From Mesocentrotus franciscanus (taxonomy: Eukaryota > Echinodermata > Echinoidea > Camarodonta > Strongylocentrotidae): a stretch of DNA of 64,000 bases. Below are positions 47,001 through 56,770 of this stretch, in pieces. Numbering within the stretch: position 1 is the first letter of the stretch; each line of letters starts with the position of its first letter. Location of the stretch: the NCBI GenBank assembly GCA_037976565.1, contig CP137675.1:4343364-4407363 (forward strand), read 5' to 3'. Below the pieces are notes generated by a model. That model did no database searches. It had not been told where the DNA came from and saw only the letters and a list, made by a program, of their open reading frames with translations. The translations under genes and the position numbers were made by a program.

Positions 47001-49558
47001 AACGCAGCCCTCAAAAACAACACAGCATCAAACGACAACGCAGCCAACAACAACACAAAAACAAACGACAACAGAGCCATCAACAACACCACAACAACAG
47101 ACGACAACGCAGCCCTCAATAACGACACAACAAGGAATGACAACACAGCCCTCAACAACAAGACAACATCAAACAACAACGCAGCCAACAACAACACAAA
47201 AACAAACGACGACAGAGCCCTTAACAACACCACCTCAGCAAACGACAACACAACCGTCAACAAACCTGCAACAACAAACGACAAAACAGCTCTTAACAAC
47301 ACTACAACAAACAATAACGCAGACTCCAAAAACAATAACAACTACACAAAAAATGACAACACAGTCCTCAGTAACAACGATAGCACAAAGGACAACACAT
47401 CCCTCAACGACACTACAACAGCAAACGACAACGCAGCCTCCAACAACAAAAACACCAATACAACAAGCGACAGCACGGTCCTCAACACCACAACCACAAC
47501 AAGTGACAACACAGCCCTCAATAACGACACAACAACAAACGACAACGCAGCCATCAACAACACCAAAACGTCAAACCACAACGCAGCCAACAGCAACAGA
47601 ACAACAAATGACAACAGAGCCCTCAACAAAACCACCACAACAAATGACAACAAAACCGCCAACAACACTGCAACGACAAAGGACAACACATCCCTCAACG
47701 ACACTACAACAGCAAACGACAACGCAGCCTCCAACAACAAAAACACCAATACAACAAGCGACAACACGGTCCTCAACACCACAACCACAACATGTGACAA
47801 CACAGCCCTCAATAACGACACAACAACAAACGACAGTGCAGCCTTCAACAACAGAACATCAAACGACAACACAGCCAACAACAACACAACAACAAACGAC
47901 AACAGAGCCCTCAACAACACCACGCCAACAAACAACAAAACCGTCATCAACGCTGCAACAACAAAAGACAAAACAGCCCTTAACAACACTACAACAAACA
48001 ACAACGCAGACTCCAACAACAATAACAACTACACACAAAATGACAACACAACCCTCAACACAACAACCACAACAAACGACAATGCAGCCTTCAACAACAC
48101 CACAACAACAAACTACGTCGCCGCCCTCAACAGCAACACAACAACAAACGACAATGCAGCCTTCAACAATGACTCAACAACAAACGACAACGCAGCCCTC
48201 AACAGCAACACAACATCAAACGACAACGCAGCCAACAACAACACCACAACAAACAACAACAGTGCCCTCAACAACACCACCAAAACAAACGACAACACAA
48301 CCGTCAACATCATCACAGCAATCAACACTGACAACATTGCCATCAAGACGTAAGTTGGTAATCAATAGGCTTAGCCCACTTAAAAAATTAGCCTTATAAT
48401 CCGTAAACCTGTCCCCAAAATTTTACCCCATTAAATTTGACATCTTTGATAGACCGTTTCCATTGATGATATAGTTTGTGATTTTCTCTCTTTCCCTTAT
48501 TTACTATCCTTCTCTCTTAGTATCCTCTCCAAATTGTTTCTCCCTATCTATCTCTTTTTCCAACTACATGTATAATCTTAGTTGGACCCCCTTTTTTCTT
48601 CTTTCTGACTGCACACCTTCCTCATCTCGCTCCCTTCCTCATTCTCTCCTTCTCTCTCTCTCTTTCTGTCGTCACACTTTCTGGTTTATTTGTAAGTAAG
48701 TTATTTACGGGGAACTTTAGTATTACAAGCTTCGCTTCTCTTATGGGTCCCCCACACTCCCTCTTCAGCAGCTTGAAAGAAACAAGAATATGTTTTTTTC
48801 TTTCATCATTTGATGATACAGTCTATATTGCGTAATAGTTATTAACATGTTATAATCTGTGACATTTGTACTTGTGTTTTCAATTGTATTATGTTTTGCA
48901 CTTATTGTGTTAAAATTGTTTGAGATGTGTGGAAATAAATAAATAAACTTGAAACCGTAGTAGTCACGGTCAGCCTTTCCATAAGGGCGGCTTAAGCCCC
49001 CCCCCTTAGCTCCCTAAAATGAAAGGACTCAGAGTCGGGTCGAGTTCAATTCTTTAATATCGAGATTGTATTTTAACTTGTGATGTCACTTTATGTAAGT
49101 AATGTATTGAAGCTAATATTTCAGATATAGTAGAGCGGCATGGAAACCTTAACACACAAAGGAAAATAATTTGTTTCGCTGGTTCGTTTTGAGAAGAGTC
49201 TGACAATCATTCCCGATAGAAAGTAATATGCAGATAAACTTAGCAATAAAATAAATATCAAATGATTCTTAGCACTACTATACTAAATACGGAGTAGTTT
49301 AATCGGTTTTAATGTATGTTTCACTTCTTTACTACAGCCAACAAGCAATCTATAAAATACCGACTGCTTGGCAACAATGCCGCCCTCAACGCTTCGTACT
49401 CATTCAACAGAGTGACGTCCTTCATCATGTGCAATCAAATGTGCTTTGATGACGCCTCGTGCAAGAGTTTCACATACATCGGAAAGACGGGGGTATGCTT
49501 GCTGGGCCAACGATCAGCCCTTGAAGTACACCAGGGGGCCAAAACATATACAAGCTAG
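43949..49558 (+). CDS. secreted SUEL lectin-mucin-PAN protein (4 coding exons)
   Basis: Joining 43949-44027, 44775-45035, 46070-48349 and 49338-49558 gives 2,841 nt, 946 aa plus stop, in one frame; every internal junction is phase 1, the pattern that allows exon shuffling. Residues 1-22 form a hydrophobic signal peptide. Residues 27-113 are a SUEL/rhamnose-binding lectin domain with the YGR and DPC...KYL motifs and nine Cys. Residues 114-873 are a Thr/Gln/Pro/Ser mucin-like region without Cys. Residues 874-946 are a PAN/Apple domain. SUEL domains bind galactose or rhamnose; PAN domains bind protein or carbohydrate; the Thr-rich part should be heavily O-glycosylated. I infer a secreted adhesive or defence mucin. 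No membrane anchor is seen. No named gene recognised. Its first coding exon is immediately preceded by an acceptor, so a 5' UTR exon lies upstream. Confidence 0.85.
44775..45035 (+). CDS. lectin-mucin gene, SUEL lectin exon
   Basis: A 261-bp phase 1-1 exon: acceptor CTTATTTAG|TGACT, donor GTCAAG|GTAATG. It encodes one complete SUEL domain: VVCERYSGEINC, CTAVYGRTHPTTC and DPCSGTEKYLEITYSC. Spacing and motifs fit the family. Confidence 0.93.
45715..45950 (+). mobile_element. SINE-like element in the lectin-mucin intron
   Basis: TTAAATGGGTACCCGGTAGG starts the body; the end reads GTGCTGCGCCTAGAAACAAA and AAGGCGCATTATAAATGTGA, the GCGC-TATAAAT style of 3' end seen at other retroelements in the window. 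The pol III head is not clearly kept. Confidence 0.55.
46070..48349 (+). CDS. lectin-mucin gene, giant Thr/Gln-rich mucin exon
   Basis: 2,280 bp (760 codons), phase 1-1: acceptor CACATTCAG|GAGGT, donor AAGAC|GTAAGT. It is built from a degenerate 11-12-residue unit of the type QQTTTQPSTTPQ. Thr, Gln, Pro and Ser predominate, with no Cys. Longer duplications lie inside it (about 291 bp and about 1,188 bp offsets). The frame stays open over the whole length despite repeat decay, which argues for selection. Long frames on the opposite strand are only the mirror of the repeat. Confidence 0.9.
48350..49337 (+). other. lectin-mucin intron between mucin and PAN exons
   Basis: Holds a CT-rich patch (48600-48680) and a likely retroelement 3' end reading TGTGTGGAAATAAATAAATA at about 48930-48953. 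No exon recognised inside. Confidence 0.55.
49338..49558 (+). CDS. lectin-mucin gene, PAN/Apple terminal exon
   Basis: Acceptor TTTACTACAG|CCAAC; the frame enters at phase 1 and stops at TAG 49556-49558. It encodes YRLLGNNAALNASYSFNRV, then CNQMCFDDASCKSFTYIG and VCLLGQ, with the Cys spacing of a PAN_1/Apple domain. It contains one NAS glycosylation sequon. Confidence 0.88.
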
Positions 49559-49869
49559 CTTCACTTTAGTTTTAGTGGTTGGTCGTGTGGTAGATACAAA
49601 AATTCAACTTTTAAGTGGTTATGGGAATCTGCAAAATAGAATAATTTTCCAATTTAAAAGGGCTGATGACAGCACACTTGTATATTTACCATCACTGATT
49701 GACATATGGGGCACAGTGATAGATTAGCCAGTCTTAGTATCCTCGTCTTTCATTTATAGGTGGCTCTGTAAAATGTTATCACTTTGATTTGGCATAGATA
49801 TTTCGTTTGTAACCATATTTCCTCTCAATGTATGTTTTGTTTAGTTTGAAATAGCGCAAGGTAGCATGA

Positions 49870-51577
49870 ATACATGAAAGAAGCAATTATAGGCCCATAT
49901 CAGTCCTACCTAGTATATCCTTAATTCTCGAAAAAATAATTTATAACAGGTCACATACATTTTTGAATAAACATGAAGTATTTAATTTAAATTAATATAA
50001 ATGCAAGGGCCAATAACATATATGCAATGGGGATTTTTATGGATTTGTCAAAAGCATTTGATACGTTAAATCACAATATTTTGCTTAAAAGCTTCAAGTT
50101 TATGGAATTCGAGGTGTTGCTCTCTCATGGTTTAGACATTACTTATCATTCCGGCAACAGTATGTGGTTCACAATGGATTTTGATCGGAATATCTTACAA
50201 TTAAATGTGGATTCCCACAAGGATCAATATTAGGTCCCCTTATTTTCTTATTGTATATTAATGATATAACCAATGCATCATCCTTTTATCGTTTATACTA
50301 TGTGCGGACGACACCAACATTTGTTATTCTTATGAGAATTTGGATGCCCTTATTCATACACTCAATTTAGAATTAACAAAAGTATCAAACTGGTTTAAAA
50401 GTATTAAAGTATCTCTTAATATTAATAAAACTAACTTCATACCCTTCAAACCTGCTAATGCACATACCCCATATTTTCCCTATAATACTGTAATTGATAA
50501 TATAGCCTTAGAATGTAAGAAATGTACAAAAATGTAAGGTATCCTTATTGATGAAAAGATGAGCTGGAATGAACACATACAACATATAATTAAATGCATT
50601 TCTAGGAATATTGGAATACTTTATGAGACAAAAAGTTATCTTCCTAAAAAGACCATTTTGATGCTATATAACTCGCTCACATTACATATTTTAACCTGGT
50701 ATGGGCTTCAAGTGCAAAGACAAACATTAACCCTATTTACCCTTCACGTATGTGCTGGCTCCCATTATTTAGCTCATACCAACCTATTATTTACGCAGGA
50801 TCAATAATTTAGGATTTATCAAATGAAATTCCGAGTAGGGTAAGGATGGATTGTGTTATTTAATACAAAAAAATCTTAAATGAATCAGGAAGCAGGTTAT
50901 TCATGTATTTAAACATGAAGATCAAACCCTGTTGTGCGTTTATATACAAAAAATTGTCAATGTTTTAAATCAATAAGACATCGTGTTCCAGATTTATGGA
51001 ATGCACTCCCAGACTCAATAAAGCCATGTAACCCATTCCCAAATTCATTTAAATTCAATACGAAGAAACCATTTCTATCAGAGTAAATTGTTTGATCTTT
51101 TCCAAGTGCTGAATTAATATTCAATATTATTTTCAGATTCCTATTAAAACATCCATCACTACATTTTATAACTCCCGTATACTTATATAATTTTTCTGGG
51201 TCAGACTTATTTACATCAGCATATTTTCATTTTCACCATCATCATTATCATCAACATCATCACTATCATCAACATCATCACCATCACCAGTTTTTGTTTT
51301 AATTTTGTTTATCATCAGCCCCCCTCCCTTTCCCCGGGCTATCACGCTATCAAGTTAATGCTTATTGTAATAGCCCTTCTTCTTCTGCAACTTTCTTAAT
51401 AAATAATTCTTGGTATTGTGTTATCAGTTAAATTTTGTTTTAATTTTATTATTTATTATTATTATATTGTATACACATTTTTAAAAATTGTGATATATTG
51501 AATATGTAATACTGCTGAAATGTAATTTGATTTGTATGTTGCAAAAGAAAATAAATTCAATTCAATTCAATTCAAAG
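49870..51577 (+). mobile_element. decayed CR1/L2-like retrotransposon
   Basis: Plus strand: NYRPISVLPSIS-like text at 49881, GIFMDLSKAFDTLNHNILLK at 50030, GTCCCC..LYINDI text near 50235, a YADD-like CGGACGACACC near 50305, LNINKTNFIPF (50410-50445), MSWNEHIQHIIK (50559) and YNSLTLHILTWYG. Many frame breaks. The 3' end is AATAAATTCAATTCAATTCA at 51552-51577. It begins about 310 bp after the lectin-mucin stop codon, same strand, and could influence its 3' end. Confidence 0.85.
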
Positions 51578-52970
51578 CTCTTCCCTATACAACGTGAATA
51601 TATCATGAAGGGCAAATTTTTTTGAGTAATTTTTTTAAAAGGCAAACTTAAAAAAATATCAGCTCTAATAAATTGTGGGGATTTGCTCAATGTGGCTGTG
51701 GTCTATTGCAGCTATGTTCTACATTAAATCATACAAATAGTTTACATGAAATCGTATACGGTTGTTATTAACAAAATCCAGAAATGTTTGAGAAGATTCA
51801 TATTCGTTGAAATTTCTTATTTCAATGAGTAGTCTATGCATGCAGTTCCGAGTTCTGTCATCCGAAATTCTGCTCAGACGGCAGTCATGGCAATTATTCT
51901 GGGCTTTTTGTTTCGTTAAAGCCATAGGATTGGGGTTAAATTTGCCATGGATTTTAGGTTAGGTTTAGGCTTTAGGTTAGCTATAAGAGTGCTTGGTCCA
52001 GTTGAATTAAGCGAGATCGTCAACTCAATGACCTCTTCAGTGACAGCTACGGTTCGGAAGACAGTGTAAAAAATATCAAATTATATCATAAAACAAAGTA
52101 ATAGGATTTAACACCATAATGTTCACACAATATTGCCCTTCAGTCTTCAACTTCAATCCTGGACTATTACTCTACACTATTACGTAACCTAACGCTCAGC
52201 CTTACCTAAGAGCCACTCGCAAACCTAAATCCTAACATCATATCTTTAGCAAAATAAAGCCCGGCGAATATTTCGCTTAAGTATATAATGATAATACGAT
52301 CATTGATAATGATCTGAGGATTGACATGATAATCAGATTTCAATAATGGCGAATAAGGTTGCAAGCTCTATAACGCCAATCCTGTTAAATTAGAAATGTT
52401 GGTTCCTCTTTGACAAAATTCCATTATTATTAGAGCGGTTGTCATGATGGTGATGGTGCTCTATAGAATTTAGTAATATTTTAAAGGTAATGAGTAATTC
52501 AATTTATACACCATTATCGATGATTTTAAGCTAGAAAGCTGTGAACACAATGTTGGAAAGAGGGAGAGAAAGAGAGAGAGAGAAACGTGAGAAGAGAAAA
52601 GAGAAAAGAAGAAAAGAGAGCAAAGAGAAAGGAAGTAAGTGAGAGAGAGAGAGAGAGAAAGAGAGAGAGTGTGAGAGATCAGCATTCAAACACACACATA
52701 ACACACACACACGCACGCCCTCGCGCACATACACACACACGCACTCACACTCTCCTAAGGACAATTTTATGGATAAATGGGTTGTCTTGGAAACCACTAC
52801 TAGTGACAGAAAGAAATGACACTTTTCAAGAAAAAAATCCCAGGATCTATGGATTATTAATAAAAGTTTTGTATTGTATTGTATTTGCCTTTTCTACCCC
52901 TCAAGAAGCCGATGTTTCCACAGATAGCTTATGTTTTAATAGGAGGGGCGACCGCTTTGGTTCCCTGCAG
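51578..52970. other. non-coding DNA with GA and CA tracts
   Basis: No gene. TTAGGT-like degenerate motifs occur near 51955-51985. A GA-rich tract (52557-52680) and a CA-rich tract (52689-52750) account for the Arg/Glu and Ser/Leu frames. Confidence 0.55.
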
Positions 52971-54320
52971 AGTAACAGTCACACTCATTGTATCATGGTG
53001 TAGCATGCATCATACATGGAAGAGAGGGCGGTGATTGGATAATGATACCCCACAGCTAATATTGAACTGTTCAATATAGTTGACTTGATATGTATTTGTT
53101 CATTAGGGGTTGGCGGTTGATACAACGCAACTACGCTAGATAAGAACAGGACAGAAAGTTCATTACAAATCATCGATTGTCTCGGCTCAATTTGCACATG
53201 TATGAACAATTCAAGAGTTCGAAGCCAGGATAGCACGCACAGTATTTCGGTTCCATATCTAAGTGTAGTGGAGTATTAAAGTTGAGCATTGGTATGTGAC
53301 AAAAGTTTATTAGCTAGCCTGATGATGATACCTACGTAGTTGATGCTGTGAAAAACAATTCAGCGAGGTAAGTTTTATTTTTCTACAACATTTGAGACAT
53401 TTATATTTCCATAGTATTTGGAAATTTTAGTGAAGGTTTAGTGAAACACATTTTCATGTTATAGCAGACACCGGTAGAAATGATAGAGTTTAATCTAGGA
53501 AATGTATATTTTGTACGACAAATGTAATTAATAAGTACAAATGTAATATACTAGGTTCGAATCATAGTCATTAATGCTGTCATAAATGCAGCCGTCATCA
53601 TTATAGGTCTATTCATTATCACATCTCCATTTGATTAGTGTCATTGATTGAATAGTTGATTGTTCTTAAAATCTTAATATCTTTGATCGACTTATACTAA
53701 AGGGAATTTAGATGAACAATCAACAAGACCTATTCTTTTTACCCTTCATGAATAGGGTGTCTAGCGCCTTGGATAACAAAGAATCCTGTACTAGAATTTT
53801 TATTGACTTGGCCAAGGCGTTCGATATCCTAGACTTTGATATAATGTTTAAAATATATAAACTTCTATGGTATTAGAGGCACATCCTTGGCCTTAATGGA
53901 GAGTTACCAGAGATGCCGAAAGAAATTCACAAGACATTGTAGATAATTATTCTTCATCTCAAATACTCGACCAATGTGGAATTCCACAAGGGTCAATCCT
54001 CGGCCCGTGGTTCTTCCTTTTATAATGTTACTGACACTAATACGGCCTTAAAACAGTGTGATACTCTTTTATATGCAGATGATATAAACTTGATATTTAG
54101 TAACAAAGATACGGAAAAACTCAAAAAGATTTTAACTATAATCTAGCCAATTTAATAAAATGGTTCGGGACGAATAAACTCTCTCTAAATATCCAGTAAA
54201 CTGAATTCATGAGCTTCTGCCCCAACCGAGTATTAATTCAAAACAAATATATTTATATTGACTCAAATTCCATTGAACGAGTAGATGATATGAAATTTAT
54301 TGGTGTTGGCATTGATAAGA
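52971..54320 (+). repeat. second copy of the lectin-mucin 5' region (empty site)
   Basis: From CAGAGTAACAGTCACACTCA the sequence follows 38278-38940 and then 42228-42970 with scattered substitutions; by eye it is clearly above 85% identical. It includes the donor AGCGAG|GTAAGT (53368) and the old RT remnant, but lacks the 3.3-kb CR1/L2 element and about 50 bp of the presumed 5' exon (after 53250). No lectin exons follow within the window. Confidence 0.85.
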
Positions 54321-55479
54321 ACCTAAATTGAAAAGTCTCAATCAAGTGCTGTGTAGAAAACGTGGTATAATATTCAAGTTATCTCTTGTATTATCTCTCA
54401 AAACTCTCCATATTCTGTAGAATACATTACTTTTGCCGTACTTAAAGTAGCCATTCTTTAAAAATATACCTATATATCAATGGAAAGCTTATGACCTCAG
54501 GAATTTGGAAACAAAATATTTCAGATTTTTTAAATATTTCATTAAGTCGTAAAAACTAGAAAAACACGAATTTTTCATCATTCATTTTTTCGCCCAAATC
54601 AAACCAATAAAGCGCCCAAAATAATATGACGTAGGCGATTGTAGCATGTCCTCAGAACATAAACAAAAGTTCGTAACCACTACATGGAGTCTATGGCTTT
54701 CGCTGTATAAGTTTATTTCATATTTTTATTGTTTTCCATGTATGTTCTTTGAATTACATAAAGATAAACTATTTATAAAAAAAGGATAATGTTGCTTATT
54801 ACATAAAACTGACGAAAGAAATTGTACAGATGAAAGAAATCAACGAAAATTAACACAATATGTAAGTAATATTGCGATCGCTATTCATGCTCAGATCACA
54901 CTGACCAACAAAATCACATAAAATAAAACACGCTCAGTGTTTCGTATATTGGTCAGTGGAGGCTTCTTGAAACAAATTTCACAACATTCTTTGTTGTAAA
55001 TATTACCCATTTTAGCCTTTTTTTAATGGAAATTACTCCTAACATGCACTCGTCTTCTCCACTGGCTTCCGACTGTGATCTCTGCCGTCTAGTCTGGTAG
55101 GCAAGTTCGTAATTCGCGATGGTACATTACGTCGGTGGAATCTACCCACTCACGATCAAACATATAGTCGACATGTAAACACGTATTTTTAATTCAGAAA
55201 TTACAATAATTTGAAAACTAGCCCATCGATACCATCAATATCATCGTCACTGGATTCAGACGATGAATACTGCAGATCAGAGTTACTGTCTGGCCTAATT
55301 TCACCCATTTAATGGATAATATATCATTAAAATTGGTGGTAATATGGCTGCTATCGATCGTCTAGCGTGTGTGATTTCGGTTTCGTTTATAGGGTTGGTG
55401 CCAAGATTCAATGTTAAATGTCTGATTGTGGTCACATATGTATTATTAGGGAAAAGATATATGACACTTTCCATTTTAT
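54321..55479. other. non-coding DNA
   Basis: AT-rich; no gene, repeat family or splice structure that I can support. Confidence 0.5.
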
Positions 55480-55735
55480 TTAGATCATAAGCTTTCATGT
55501 GACATGCGATGTCTTAAATTATGGAAATAATTTATGGCGCAGGGCTTCTTCCCCAACAATGAACCTTACATTTATTCTACAAAAGAAGGTATTTCGAATT
55601 CTCATACATGTTGATTTCCGTGCACATACAGCCCCTCTTTTAAACGGTTACATTTTTTATGACTACCTGACATGGATAAATAACAAACAGCTATATTTAT
55701 GTACAAATACCATAAGCAGGTTCTGCCGCTGATTA
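55480..55735 (+). mobile_element. reverse-transcriptase C-terminal fragment
   Basis: The text LNYGNNLWRRASSPTMN, LQKKVFRIL and RAHTAPLL matches the style of the CR1/L2 ORF2 C-terminus (compare LFRLQKKDMYYRHYLAHSAPL in the 39-kb element). Isolated fragment, probably older than the 56-kb element next to it. Confidence 0.5.
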
Positions 55736-55744
55736 TGCCGCTAA

Positions 55745-55897
55745 ATGTGTCCATTCACTCGCATAACACCAGAACAAAAAATAGAACTCAGTGCAACCAT
55801 ATTACAACGATATGCATGCATTGACGCCCGTGTTTCTACGGGGCAGCCGAAGGAGCGTCTGTTTGACTATTTAAAGGAATTTATTCGAAGTCTGTAG
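55745..55897 (+). CDS. small 50-codon ORF 5' of the retroelement ORF2
   Basis: ATG at 55745, TAG at 55895-55897. The peptide starts MCPFTRITPEQKIELSATIL and ends with a basic/acidic QPKERLFDYLKEFIRSL, gene-like in composition. It lies just before the open region of the 56-kb retroelement, so it may be a remnant of that element's first ORF or 5' region. I do not recognise a family. Confidence 0.25.
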   Translation: MCPFTRITPEQKIELSATILQRYACIDARVSTGQPKERLFDYLKEFIRSL

Positions 55898-56770
55898 CAT
55901 CTATGATAGTGGAGATAGGTAGGCAGAAAGAAAGGCGGCAAAAAAGACCCGAAACAGGCAAAATGGCGCATAGACGGTCACGCATGAGTGACCGGACGAA
56001 TACCGTTGAACATCCGACAGTATATACTCAAAATAATTCTGAACAAGAACTGATTGATGGAACATATTCAAATCAATAGTATGAACTTGTCGATGGAGTC
56101 ATTCCTAAAATATGTTCGACTGGAATAAGATTATGTCATATAAACATCAACTCTCTTCCAAATAAAATTGACGAATTGAGATACTTAATGAGCAACGACT
56201 CATTTGATATTATAGCAGTCGGGGAGACCCATTGTGATTCATCCATAACTGACTCTGAACTTGTTATTGACAATTTTAGTTTTATCCGTAGAGATCGATC
56301 AAGACATGGAGGAGGCGTGGCATTGTATGTGAGAAATTCTATAACATTTACTCACATGGATAATATGAACAATGAATTAGAAACAATCTGGATAAAAATC
56401 AAACCCCCAAAAGCCAACTTAATGTTGCTGGGAGTAATTTATAGAGCTCCAAATTCGACTGCTGCTTTTTTCGACAAGCTCACTGGCATGCTCAACACCT
56501 TAAGTGAAAATAGTGAAGACATAATAATTATCGGAGATTTCAATTGTGATTTACCTGAAAATTACAATTCACTCTCTCGAAATTTACAGCATATTATAGA
56601 TAGTTGTTTATTGCATTAACTTACTTGTGTCCCAACTCGCGTCACGCCCCATTCCAGTACACTGATCGATCATCTTTACTCATCGATACCTGATGAGCAT
56701 TCACTGTCAGGAGTTGTTAAAACACACATCAGTGACCATTATCTAATCTTCACTGTTCTATATCAAGTTC

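Noticed and set aside
46046..48346. Long Leu/Val/Ser-rich open frames antisense to the mucin exon
   Set aside because: They are the mirror of the ACAACA-type repeat, which contains no stop in several frames; no splice, start or domain evidence supports them.
51955..51985. Interstitial telomere-like TTAGGTTAGGTTTAGG
   Set aside because: Short, degenerate and lacking TTAGGG units; better read as chance AT/GT-rich repetition.
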